Positions 1 to 7,525 of a DNA stretch of 29,941 nucleotides are shown in pieces. Below the pieces are notes generated by a model. It did no database searches, was not told where the DNA came from, and was given only the letters and a program-made list of their open reading frames with translations. Made by a program: the position numbers and the translations under genes. The stretch spans positions 1-29,941 of the forward strand of contig JASMDC010000044.1 in assembly GCA_030753015.1 (NCBI GenBank), written 5' to 3'. The number at the start of each line of letters is the position of its first letter. The first letter of the stretch is position 1. Source of the DNA: Candidatus Undinarchaeales archaeon (lineage in GTDB: Archaea > SpSt-1190 > JASMDC01).

Positions 1-59
1 TTACTGAAATATTAATCAGAATTTAATACTATTTTAGTACTAAGTTTGGGGTCGCCTGT

Positions 60-188
60 TTATTGTATGCATGTTCGCCCACCTTCGGCGGTATGCGATC
101 CATCACTTGGGTGAAAACACATGGGGTTTCTCGCTCGAACACGTTCGAAATATTCTATGAACCTGTCCGAGAAGTCTTTCGGCTCCAT
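60..188 (-). CDS. Possible 42-aa small protein
   Basis: A short open frame runs from an ATG at 188 to a TAA at 62-60. It is preceded at close range by a purine-rich GGGAGGGG that could be a ribosome binding site. The predicted peptide starts MEPKDFSDRFIEYFERVR, which would form a charged amphipathic helix, and continues with a Cys- and Gly-containing tail. I recognise no family. The flanks at 1-55 are AT-rich and contain no other gene that I can see. It could equally be a chance frame; only the ribosome site and the helix-like beginning favour coding. Confidence 0.3.
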   Translation of the reverse strand: MEPKDFSDRFIEYFERVRARNPMCFHPSDGSHTAEGGRTCIQ

Positions 189-231
189 CCCCTCCCTCTT
201 AGAAGGGAACTTCCCGCCAAAACAAAAAAGA

Positions 232-241
232 GTTAAAAGAG
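232..241 (+). promoter_or_regulatory. TATA-like box of the coiled-coil gene
   Basis: The sequence AGTTAAAAGA is centred about 25 bases before the ATG at 260, the spacing expected for an archaeal TATA box and a leaderless transcript. Confidence 0.4.
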
Positions 242-259
242 TGTGCCATCTGTCGTTCC

Positions 260-550
260 ATGGACGATGACCTTGAGGAGCGTGTGTACGCCCTCGAGCG
301 CGAGGTCAGGCTTCTCACCGAGCAGACCGAGACCATGCGCCGGGTCATCGGTCGCCTCGTCCCCATCCTCTCGGACAGCGTACGACAGCTTGCTGACATC
401 CAGCATGAGCTCAAACGCATCAAGGTCGTCCATGTGGGATCCGGTGATGAGACGCTCGAGGAGCGTGAGGCACGTTTGGCCGACGAGCGGGATACTGCGG
501 AGGAGGGGGACCACGACGTCCGCCACCCTCACCACATCAAGATGGGCTGA
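260..550 (+). CDS. Small coiled-coil protein, unknown function
   Basis: A 96-residue, strongly charged protein. Residues 1-60 (beginning MDDDLEERVYALEREVRLL) show a heptad-like spacing of Leu, Val and Ile and should form a coiled coil; the tail after about residue 60 is acidic and then His-rich (HDVRHPHHIKMG). It has no Cys, no signal peptide and no membrane segment, so it is probably a cytoplasmic oligomerising protein. The ATG at 260 was chosen because a TATA-like AGTTAAAAGA lies about 25 bases upstream. Overlapping frames on both strands lack this codon bias. It stands alone, about 115 bases before the regulator gene downstream. I do not recognise a family. Confidence 0.6.
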   Translation: MDDDLEERVYALEREVRLLTEQTETMRRVIGRLVPILSDSVRQLADIQHELKRIKVVHVGSGDETLEEREARLADERDTAEEGDHDVRHPHHIKMG

Positions 551-618
551 GCCCGAGAAGGCTCATTCAATAGATCCGGGGGATTATTGCCGTCTTCTGG
601 TAGGATTTGGTATGTTTT

Positions 619-650
619 TGTAATGTTTATATCATTATTTAAACATTACA
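619..650. promoter_or_regulatory. Palindromic operator overlapping TATA box of the RHH gene
   Basis: An exact 11-base inverted repeat, TGTAATGTTTA at 619-629 and TAAACATTACA at 640-650, is separated by 10 bases. The TATA-like TTTATAT (627-633) lies at the inner edge of the left arm, and the ATG of the ribbon-helix-helix protein is 17 bases after the right arm. The layout fits an autorepressor site. Confidence 0.6.
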
Positions 651-666
651 TTCCAATTATATTCAC

Positions 667-981
667 ATGACAGCTGACGTCCTAATCCAGTTCAAGCTCT
701 CGCCGGGGCTCGTGTCCATGATCGACGAGGTGCTCGCCTCCGGATTCTATGCCAACCGCACCGAGTTCCTCAGGGACGCTGTGCGCACGCGATTGGAGGC
801 GCTCCAGGACCACGGCCTCGCAAGGAAGTTACGAGCACGCGGGAGGCCGAGCACGACCATCGCGGTGGAGGACGTGTACACGGACCACGAGGACCTCTCC
901 CACCACGTCCACAAATGGAACGAGCACCGCAGCGTCATGGGCAGCAGTCCGTCGACGGGGCGAGGAGAGGACACGTTCTAA
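667..981 (+). CDS. Ribbon-helix-helix (CopG/Arc-type) transcriptional regulator
   Basis: A 104-residue protein. Residues 4-48 have the strand-helix-helix pattern of archaeal CopG-like regulators: a strand (DVLIQFKLSPG), helix 1 (LVSMIDEVLASG), a turn with Tyr-Ala-Asn-Arg-Thr, and helix 2 (EFLRDAVRTRLEAL). Such proteins bind palindromes as dimers through the N-terminal ribbon. The basic stretch at 52-62 and the His-rich tail are unassigned. No toxin gene follows, so it is probably not half of a ParDE or VapBC pair. The start is supported by the TATA-like box about 35 bases upstream. The 11-base inverted repeat over its promoter suggests autoregulation. Its stop overlaps the convergent polyferredoxin gene by four bases. 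Confidence 0.8.
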   Translation: MTADVLIQFKLSPGLVSMIDEVLASGFYANRTEFLRDAVRTRLEALQDHGLARKLRARGRPSTTIAVEDVYTDHEDLSHHVHKWNEHRSVMGSSPSTGRGEDTF

Positions 982-2150
982 TCGGATGACGGAGAGGATC
1001 CCTCGTCCGGTCGTAGCCCCTGGCGCGTCGACCATGTGGGCCAAAGCCGGCCCCACGGGCCCTCGACGTGGACGGTAGCTTCCGTATGGGGACAGTACAG
1101 CTCGCACTCCATGCAGAGCACGCATTCATTACTCACCTCGAGGTCGTCCCCCACACGGGATACGGCACCCCAATCGCACACTGCACGGCAGATAGTGCAC
1201 CGGTCGACCCTATCGCAGCGGATGAACAGCCGGTAGAGGCCGAAGCGGCTCATGAGGGCGGTGAGCGCGCCCATGGGGCAGATGGTCGTGCAGAACCCTC
1301 GCCGTAATGCCAGCGCCAGGAGCACCACGACGACCGCGGCAGCCAGCGCCAGCCGAGGATCCGGAGTGAGGTAGAAGTAAGAGATGGGACAGAACGAACA
1401 GATCGCCATGTAGCCGAACACGACAATAGCCCACAGAGCGACGGCCAGGACCTCGTACCTGACGGTCAGGGGACGGGGCACTCCGCCCTTGGGCTGGTCG
1501 ACCGCAGCGTCCACCACGTCGACCAGCGTACCCAGGGGACATACCCATCCACAGAACGCTCGCGAGACCAACAGCGAGAAGCCGACAGTGAGCGCAACAA
1601 GGGCCGTCCATGCGCCCGTGAGATAGAACAACTGCATCGAGCCGAAGGGACAGTCAAGAGCATTCCACGCACCAGGGAGCCAAGCCGGAGCGGGTGCGCC
1701 TGTGTACGCCCACATGCCAGCAGGTCCTGCTGCGAGCCAGAGGAACAGGAGGAGGAAGGCTCCCTGCGACGCTCGTCGCCAGGTGAACCGTCGCGTCTTC
1801 AGTGGGACGACCAGTGCATCAAGAGGACATGTTGCAGTGCATTCCCTGCACGTCTCGCACGCTCCAGTATCCACCTTGACCACCCCGTCCACGGTGAGCG
1901 CGTCCTCGGGACAGGAAAGGAAGCAGGCCCGGCACGCCTTCGTGCACCGTTCCTCGTCCACTGTCAATTTACCTTCGTCAATGGCGATAGCGCCCTCGGG
2001 GCAGGCCTCGATGCAGTTCCAGCACTTGCTGCAGCGCTCGAGGTCCACCGCGATGCGCCAGTCACGTACGGACAGTGCTTCTTGTTCGCAGCGCTTGATG
2101 CAGTCACCGCACCCGTCGCACACGTCCCTGAGAATCACCGGGACGACCAT
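978..2150 (-). CDS. NapH/MauN-like membrane polyferredoxin
   Basis: A protein of about 390 residues combining soluble ferredoxin domains with a membrane core, as in the NapH/MauN/NosR-like family that passes electrons across or at the membrane. The N-terminus has four Cys clusters: C11/14/17/21, C40/43/46/50, C69/73/76/80 (with CxxxC instead of CxxC) and C98/101/104/108. About five membrane segments follow. Two of them carry the family's CGWVCPLG and CTTICPMG motifs, and two more CxxCxxCxxxC clusters lie near residues 315-355. The ATG at 2150 is preferred over the GTG at 2153 because the TATA-like GATATAAG lies about 26 bases upstream, inside the end of the next gene. Together with the exported ferredoxin encoded at 4089 it probably forms an electron path; donor and acceptor are unknown. 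Confidence 0.85.
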   Translation of the reverse strand: MVVPVILRDVCDGCGDCIKRCEQEALSVRDWRIAVDLERCSKCWNCIEACPEGAIAIDEGKLTVDEERCTKACRACFLSCPEDALTVDGVVKVDTGACETCRECTATCPLDALVVPLKTRRFTWRRASQGAFLLLFLWLAAGPAGMWAYTGAPAPAWLPGAWNALDCPFGSMQLFYLTGAWTALVALTVGFSLLVSRAFCGWVCPLGTLVDVVDAAVDQPKGGVPRPLTVRYEVLAVALWAIVVFGYMAICSFCPISYFYLTPDPRLALAAAVVVVLLALALRRGFCTTICPMGALTALMSRFGLYRLFIRCDRVDRCTICRAVCDWGAVSRVGDDLEVSNECVLCMECELYCPHTEATVHVEGPWGRLWPTWSTRQGLRPDEGSSPSSD

Positions 2151-2171
2151 CACCGCCGCCTTTGCCGGGAA

Positions 2172-2181
2172 TGCTTATATC
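2172..2181 (-). promoter_or_regulatory. TATA-like box of the polyferredoxin gene
   Basis: On the minus strand GATATAAGC lies about 26 bases before the ATG at 2150. It overlaps the region just past the stop of the upstream membrane-protein gene, so the two genes may be transcribed separately despite their 32-base gap. Confidence 0.45.
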
Positions 2182-2182
2182 A

Positions 2183-4057
2183 CTATGGGCGGCCCGGACA
2201 CGGCCCGCTTTGAGAGAGCCGGAGCAGTGCCCAGCCTGGGCCCATGGCGACCCTCTCGCCGCTGAGCAAAGGCCCGAGCGGTCCAACTTCGCCTGTGTCC
2301 ACGAGGTATACCGGTCGGGCCGAGCATACGAGAGAGGTGGCAGGGGAGAGATCTATCTCGTACCGGAGGTCCGAGGCGAGTATATGTTTCCGGTAGGAGA
2401 TGGCAGTACGCCCATCCCGCGCCATCACCACTTGGATGGCACGGGGGACTATGATGACCGCGTCCCTCTCGGTCCCGCGGATCGCCTGGGAGAGGGGGAG
2501 CTCTCCAGGACGTACGTCACCGAGTATGTGCTCAGACCCTGATTCGGAGATCACGAGCCCCATTAATTTGCCAGGCGTTCCGATCGCGTGTGAAGCCACT
2601 TCTTCTATATCGGCCGGGAGCAAGGGCGGACTGGAGAGGAGAGGGACCATCGCGCTCATCCCTCGCTCACGCTCTTCCACTAAGAACTTCAACCACGGTT
2701 CGTTAGATATTTCCAGGTACCGTGAATCCATCGGTGGTCTCCACAACAACGCGAGATTTGCGAACAGCATGAGCGCGCTGGCCACCATCACGACAACGAG
2801 GAACGCGAAGTACCGTTCGCCGCGCCGGGCACAGTTGATCCCATGGGCAGCGAGCAGAAGAACCGCGGGCATCAGCGGTTGCACATACCGGTTCTTGTTA
2901 ACACTCCAGTTCTCGTTGGCGGCCAGGAGGAGGAATGTCGGGAGGATCCAGAGAACGAGCAGGACGGCCTGTTCACGGTCCCGGCGACACAGGTCAGCGA
3001 GCCCGATCAGGGCAAGGGCGGACAGTACGGTACCCAGGGAACGGAGGATGAGCAAGGGGATGAACAGCGCCACGGGTGATGGGAATCCCGGTGTCCGGAC
3101 GATACGGTCGTGGAAAGGCCAGTTCAGCAATCCCATGAACATGAAGTCGCGTCCCAGGAATCGGTGGGTGAACATGTACTTGTCCCTGCCAAAGGTGAAC
3201 CGCATCGGATCGCACAGCTCCAGCTCCTTGTAGGCGGCAGGCTCGCAGAACAGGATGCAACCCTGGATGGGGTGGATGAACACGCTCCCGCATGCCTGCT
3301 GGTATACCAGCATCCACGGGAGGGCGGTCATGAGCCCACCGATGGAGAACAGCGCCAGCCGACGCCACCGATGAGGGCCTCGGCCGTACCGCCAGACGCA
3401 GGCGGGGAGCAGCAGCACCAATGGGTTGGACATCCCTGCTACGGCCCCCAGGGCGAGGCCTGCCGCAAGGGGTTCCCCCGAAGCTCGCCTGCGGTGGAGC
3501 ACGGCGAGGAGCACCGTCGCCCCGGCAAGTGTCACGACGTTGAGCACCTGGTCGGCGAAGAGGAGCACGCCTATCGGGTCCATGAACTCCTGCGGCGGTT
3601 GCACCGCCGAGTACAGGACCACGGCGTTCAGGCTCCCGAGCGCACCGAGCACAAGAGCGGACGGCGTCCCAGCACCCGCTCCCTCGGCAGCCACGAGGAG
3701 CGCCAGGAACACAACGCCGGAAGCGAGGGCGGCGACGAGGTAAATACCGTGCGTTGCCGTGAGCGAACCCGCAGCAGCGATCACGGTGGACGCTCCGATC
3801 TCGCGCGAGTGATGGTCATTCCCAAGGTCCATGCGTCGCTCGGGTGACGGTGGATCCTGATCGTTCGGGTCCAGGTCGATCAGCCGGCCGAGCATGCCTG
3901 CGGCGGCCTCTAGCGGTTCTGGCAATCGCTGAACGTACGAGAGCTTCACGTCCAGGGCCGCGACGTACATGGCGCCAATGACCACGAGCAGCGCCACCGC
4001 CGCCAGAGTGCGGGATGTTCCTTCCACGTCCTTGATGGATGCCTCCCATGACAACAC
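2183..4057 (-). CDS. Polytopic membrane protein, possible GT-C type glycosyltransferase
   Basis: A 624-residue protein with one N-terminal membrane helix (about residues 16-36), a long polar loop with Asp/His-rich sequence (about 37-90), then some nine further hydrophobic segments up to about residue 430, and a soluble C-terminal domain of about 190 residues. The architecture and the N-K-N-R-Y-V-Q-P-L-M-P stretch near residue 395 resemble lipid-linked-sugar-dependent GT-C glycosyltransferases (PMT/ArnT/AglB-like), but I see no decisive catalytic motif. A GTG start at 4057 is taken because AATTATAG at 4080-4087 (minus strand) is the right distance upstream; a GTG at 4027 is an alternative. It is divergent from the exported ferredoxin operon, with only 31 bases between starts. 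Confidence 0.65.
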   Translation of the reverse strand: MLSWEASIKDVEGTSRTLAAVALLVVIGAMYVAALDVKLSYVQRLPEPLEAAAGMLGRLIDLDPNDQDPPSPERRMDLGNDHHSREIGASTVIAAAGSLTATHGIYLVAALASGVVFLALLVAAEGAGAGTPSALVLGALGSLNAVVLYSAVQPPQEFMDPIGVLLFADQVLNVVTLAGATVLLAVLHRRRASGEPLAAGLALGAVAGMSNPLVLLLPACVWRYGRGPHRWRRLALFSIGGLMTALPWMLVYQQACGSVFIHPIQGCILFCEPAAYKELELCDPMRFTFGRDKYMFTHRFLGRDFMFMGLLNWPFHDRIVRTPGFPSPVALFIPLLILRSLGTVLSALALIGLADLCRRDREQAVLLVLWILPTFLLLAANENWSVNKNRYVQPLMPAVLLLAAHGINCARRGERYFAFLVVVMVASALMLFANLALLWRPPMDSRYLEISNEPWLKFLVEERERGMSAMVPLLSSPPLLPADIEEVASHAIGTPGKLMGLVISESGSEHILGDVRPGELPLSQAIRGTERDAVIIVPRAIQVVMARDGRTAISYRKHILASDLRYEIDLSPATSLVCSARPVYLVDTGEVGPLGPLLSGERVAMGPGWALLRLSQSGPCPGRP

Positions 4058-4088
4058 TTATATTTCTTCCAAGACCACTCTATAATTG
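4057..4088. promoter_or_regulatory. Interlocked divergent promoters
   Basis: The plus-strand TATA-like CTTATATTT (4057-4065) is about 27 bases before the plus ATG at 4089. The minus-strand ATTATA (4086-4081) is about 26 bases before the minus GTG at 4057. Each box therefore abuts or overlaps the other gene's start codon, and both transcripts would be leaderless. Confidence 0.5.
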
Positions 4089-4700
4089 ATGGAACGGCCC
4101 TCCAGGCGGGCGGTCCTCGCTGCGCTCCCACGCGCCGCTCTCGCCGCTTTCATTTTATCGGTAGGGTTAGCTCGAGCGGCCCGCGTACGCCGTTCCCTCG
4201 GGCTCGCACTACCAGAGCGCATCATCCGCCCACCCGGCGCGCTCCCCGATAAGCAGTTCAAGGCAGCGTGCGTGCGGTGCACGAGATGCGTGGACGTCTG
4301 CCCCACAAAGGCTATCGAGAAGGTGGGCATGGAGGGCTGGCCCGAGGAGTATGGCACGCCCCGGCTCGTCACCAAGTGCCTCTTCTGGGACGGGTGCACG
4401 CAATGCGTGGACGCCTGCCCCACGGACGCCCTCAGCCCCTTCGATCCGGACAAGGTGCGCCTGGCAATGGCGGAAGTCATCGAGTCGACCTGCATCGTCC
4501 ATCTGCAGGAGAAACAGTGCTTTGTATGCCAGGAGTTCTGTCCCTTCGATGCCGTGAAGACCGTGATCGCACCGGACAATGAACCTCCCTACGACAAGGT
4601 GCCCCAGATCTCGGCCACCGAGTGCACAGGGTGCTTCTTCTGCCATGAGGTGTGCCCGACGGATCCCAAGTCCATCAAGATGAGCCCGGTGATGCCATGA
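4089..4700 (+). CDS. Tat-exported multi-cluster 4Fe-4S ferredoxin (NapG/MauM-like)
   Basis: A 203-residue protein. A twin-arginine signal (SRRAVLAAL, then a hydrophobic stretch to about residue 30) predicts export of the folded protein. It is followed by four Cys clusters: CVRCTRCVDVCP (about 60-71), a CxxxxCxxCxxxCP cluster (about 95-108), a CxxCxxxCP cluster around residues 140-147, and CTGCFFCHEVCP (about 178-189). NapG/MauM proteins of this type work with NapH-like membrane proteins, and one is encoded on the other strand at 978-2150. The ATG at 4089 is preferred over the TTG at 4086 on promoter spacing. Its TGA overlaps the next gene's ATG (ATGA at 4697-4700), so the two are translationally coupled. 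Confidence 0.85.
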   Translation: MERPSRRAVLAALPRAALAAFILSVGLARAARVRRSLGLALPERIIRPPGALPDKQFKAACVRCTRCVDVCPTKAIEKVGMEGWPEEYGTPRLVTKCLFWDGCTQCVDACPTDALSPFDPDKVRLAMAEVIESTCIVHLQEKQCFVCQEFCPFDAVKTVIAPDNEPPYDKVPQISATECTGCFFCHEVCPTDPKSIKMSPVMP

Positions 4701-5647
4701 CCCGGGACGACGAGAACGATCGCCCCGAGAAGGCTGCGGAGGCCCTCGAGTCGCTCAGTGCACGAAAACTCTCCCGTCGCGCCATGGTGCGAGCGTTCCT
4801 CCTGGGTGGACTGGGTGCCCTGGGGGTTTGGCACATGAGCCGGCCGGGCGAACTGCCACTGGACGTCGTGCGACGCGCGACACGGGACATGCCGTCCTGC
4901 AAGGTAACGGCCGAAGGGGTTCGGGAGTGGACCTCGCAGGAAGAGCTTATCGCTGGGCTCAGGAAGGGGCTCGACGGGATAGGTGGTATCCGTTCTATCG
5001 TCCCCAACGGCTCGACGGTCTTCATCAAGCCCAACCTCGTCCGCCACGACAACCAGTTCGATCCTCGGGTGGTCCCGGCCCTGGTCCAGCTCATCGAGGA
5101 GGCGGGGGCCGAGCGCGTGTTCGTGGGGGACAACGCACCGGCGCCTACGCGCTACACGGCGGACAGTATCGGCCTTCTGCGCCATCTACGCCAGACCGAC
5201 GCCGAGTTCGTAGAGGTGGAGCGCGGTACGTTCTCCATGGTGGATATCCCACATGGTGTGGCCGTCAAGGAAGCCCCCATGCCCAACCAGATGCTCGATG
5301 CGGACGTGCTTGTGAACGTGGCGTTCTTCAAGAAGCACCCTCACTACAAGGTGAATTATAGCCTCGCCCTCAAGAACCTCATGGGACTGGTCAGGTTCCA
5401 GGACATCGTCCACCTCGTCCATCCCGTGCTCGAGGACGGTATCTCTGACCTCGTATCGACGTTGACGCCCCAGCTGAATATCGTCGATATGCTCGGGACG
5501 CCCGCAAAAACAGTCGTCATGGGCACCCACCCCGCCGTGGTCGACCGAGTGGCCATGGACCTCTATGGGGAGAAGGACATACCCATCTATCTCCAGCGCG
5601 CGTTCGCGCGTTTCTCCGAGGTGCTCGCAGAATGCGACGGATCGTGA
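4697..5647 (+). CDS. Tat-exported DUF362 family protein
   Basis: A 316-residue protein starting at the ATG that overlaps the ferredoxin stop; a longer frame upstream lies inside the ferredoxin gene. It has a cytoplasmic charged leader, then a twin-arginine signal (SRRAMVRAFLLGGLGALG, about 29-46), then a full DUF362 domain: FIKPNLV (about 113-119), VFVGDNAP, LVNVAFFKKHPHYKVN, SLALKNLMGLV and a late HPAVVDRVAMDLYG. The biochemical role of DUF362 is not established; the family is often fused to or encoded beside ferredoxins. Here the domain has almost no Cys of its own, so any Fe-S clusters would be supplied by the coupled ferredoxin. It overlaps the lipoprotein gene by 16 bases. Confidence 0.8.
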   Translation: MTRDDENDRPEKAAEALESLSARKLSRRAMVRAFLLGGLGALGVWHMSRPGELPLDVVRRATRDMPSCKVTAEGVREWTSQEELIAGLRKGLDGIGGIRSIVPNGSTVFIKPNLVRHDNQFDPRVVPALVQLIEEAGAERVFVGDNAPAPTRYTADSIGLLRHLRQTDAEFVEVERGTFSMVDIPHGVAVKEAPMPNQMLDADVLVNVAFFKKHPHYKVNYSLALKNLMGLVRFQDIVHLVHPVLEDGISDLVSTLTPQLNIVDMLGTPAKTVVMGTHPAVVDRVAMDLYGEKDIPIYLQRAFARFSEVLAECDGS

Positions 5648-7431
5648 ACGGACAGCCCGCCACTTTCCTGTTGCTCGCCATCCTCCTCGCGGGCTGTTCC
5701 TCTACACCTCAGCCCTCCGGAGCCGATCCCACGGCCACCGCCACAATCGTTCCCTCACCGACGTCACTCCCCTCCCCCCGAGCATGGAAATGCGAGGGGC
5801 TCAGCTCTGGCGTGGACCGCTCCATATGCCTCCTCGCCATGGCCAGGTCACGTGCCCACACGGGTGGCACGTGGGCCGTTAGCCTGTGCGAGGCGCTAAC
5901 CATCGAACCCTTCCGCAAGGAGTGCGTCGATCAGGTGCTCCCCGCCACCCCGCCCTGGAGCGCTCCCGTTCTCCAGCGGCTGTGCGCGCTCGACGAGTCC
6001 CGAGAGGGATGTACTGCGCTGGCAGAGGCCAGGGCGACCGGGGACCCGTCCCGATGCCCGTCCCTGGACACGCATATCGGCAGGGGTTGTGTGATGACCG
6101 TGGCAAGGGAACTGGCGATGGCGGGCGACCAGCGAGCGGGCGCAGCGTGCACCGTGTTCGAGGATCCCTTCTTCGTCGCCCGTTGCGCACGAGCCGCGGC
6201 TCGTGCCGCTGTACCGGACCACCCTGAACTGGCCCGGCAGGTCTGTGCCCCGGTCCTCGATGCAATCTTTCACTTCCACTGCATTCAAGGGGCCGCGCTG
6301 CTCGCAGGCTCGACCGACGCGGTACAAGCACTGTGCGACGACGTCAATTTCACAGTCTCGCACACCAGATGTCTCATAGACGCTCTCGCTCGCACGCGGC
6401 TGGCAATCCACACGAACGTGAGCATCCCCGTGTGCCGCTTGTCACCGGAGTGGGAGTCGAAGTGCACCGCTGACGTCGCCACCCGGGTAGCCGTCGAGGA
6501 CCACGACCCGGTCGCTGACCTGTGCGCCGGGCTGGAGGATGGCGCGGACTGCGCAGTGGCCGTCGTACGGGTCATCGGCCGCACCGACCTCGAGGCCGCC
6601 ACGGCCCTGTGCGACCGCTTCGCCACGGGGACCTTCGTCCATGACAACTGTATCGCTGCTGCTGTCTCATCGTCCCCCTGCACCGATCCCGCGTTATGCG
6701 CGGACGCGTGCGCTGGTGCATCCACGCCAGTCGAGCGTGACGGCTGCCTGCTCTCCATCATGGTCCGGGTCGAGCCGAACGCATGGCAGGACGTCTGCAA
6801 AAGGGCCGAATCGGAGGTGACACGGCAGGTGTGCACGGCGGCATCCGGAGTGGTGGCGGGCGATGATGGCGCGACCACCTGCGGCGGCCTCCCGGACCGA
6901 AGGGACCGGGAGGCGTGCTTCGGGATCATCGTACCGAACATCGCTCCCGACGGCCTCGCACTTCTGGCGGACGCTTGTGCTGCATTGGACCCTCCCTCCC
7001 CCGCGTGCCTAACGGCCATTGCCACCGAGAGAGCGCGCCGCCGCTTGCCCGAACCCGCCGCCCCCTGCCTCTCGCTCCAGGAGACCGCTGCCCGGGACTC
7101 CTGCCTCCTCGAATCGTTCGCCGAGACCATCGGTCACGATGTCACTGCAGCGCGTGCGATGTGCGATCTGTGCGGTGACGGACCGGAGCACGACATGTGC
7201 ATGGCCGCGGCCGTAGCTGCCGACCTAGCTCCCGAGGCCCTGCCCGTGGCCCTGGACGTCTGCGATGGCCTCGAGCTCTCGGAAGAAACGGACAGCTGCA
7301 GGTTCGGGGTGGCGCGCGCTCTTGCTGCCAACGATCCCGTGATGGCGGCCGAGGTGTGCGAGCACGTCATCAGTGTGTTCTGGCGGGACAAGTGCTCCAC
7401 GGTCGCCGCGGACCATCGAGAGAGTGACTGA
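5632..7431 (+). CDS. Cys-rich repeat lipoprotein, unknown family
   Basis: A 599-residue protein with a signal peptide ending in a lipobox (LLAGC, Cys at about residue 22), then a Ser/Thr/Pro-rich linker to about residue 50. The rest, some 540 residues, is made of helical-looking units, each with a Cys pair. I count 40 cysteines including the lipobox, arranged as 18 C-x(8-12)-C pairs, mostly with 11 residues between them, separated by Ala-rich stretches. Examples are CTVFEDPFFVARC, CKRAESEVTRQVC and CEHVISVFWRDKC. Most likely it is an alpha-solenoid on the outer face of the membrane with one disulphide per unit. It lacks CxxC ferredoxin and CxxCH haem motifs. It is the last gene of the exported-ferredoxin/DUF362 operon, so a link to extracytoplasmic redox chemistry is plausible. 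Confidence 0.8.
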   Translation: MRRIVNGQPATFLLLAILLAGCSSTPQPSGADPTATATIVPSPTSLPSPRAWKCEGLSSGVDRSICLLAMARSRAHTGGTWAVSLCEALTIEPFRKECVDQVLPATPPWSAPVLQRLCALDESREGCTALAEARATGDPSRCPSLDTHIGRGCVMTVARELAMAGDQRAGAACTVFEDPFFVARCARAAARAAVPDHPELARQVCAPVLDAIFHFHCIQGAALLAGSTDAVQALCDDVNFTVSHTRCLIDALARTRLAIHTNVSIPVCRLSPEWESKCTADVATRVAVEDHDPVADLCAGLEDGADCAVAVVRVIGRTDLEAATALCDRFATGTFVHDNCIAAAVSSSPCTDPALCADACAGASTPVERDGCLLSIMVRVEPNAWQDVCKRAESEVTRQVCTAASGVVAGDDGATTCGGLPDRRDREACFGIIVPNIAPDGLALLADACAALDPPSPACLTAIATERARRRLPEPAAPCLSLQETAARDSCLLESFAETIGHDVTAARAMCDLCGDGPEHDMCMAAAVAADLAPEALPVALDVCDGLELSEETDSCRFGVARALAANDPVMAAEVCEHVISVFWRDKCSTVAADHRESD

Positions 7432-7444
7432 GAATAAGAGTGGA

Positions 7445-7519
7445 TGGGGCCGCCCGGATTTGAACCGGGGTCGCGGGCTCCCAAAGCCCGAAGGATGGAC
7501 CAAACTACCCAACGGCCCC
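7445..7519 (-). tRNA. tRNA-Pro (anticodon UGG)
   Basis: It folds as a complete cloverleaf on the minus strand: acceptor GGGGCCG paired with CGGCCCC and discriminator A; anticodon stem CGGGC/GCCCG around the loop TTTGGGA (anticodon TGG); T stem CCCGG/CCGGG around TTCAAAT. No CCA is encoded (the next bases are TCC) and there is no intron. It lies six bases after the tRNA-Gln gene and probably shares its transcript. Confidence 0.93.
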
Positions 7520-7525
7520 AAAGAT

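Noticed and set aside
667-981. Antitoxin of a type II pair
   Set aside because: No toxin-sized gene is adjacent on the same strand; the next gene is a convergent polyferredoxin.
6285-7130. 281-codon minus-strand frame inside the lipoprotein gene
   Set aside because: It mirrors the Cys-rich gene; Ser/Arg-rich low-quality sequence without a promoter or ribosome site.
5632-7431. Multihaem cytochrome
   Set aside because: There are no CxxCH haem-binding motifs despite about 40 cysteines.
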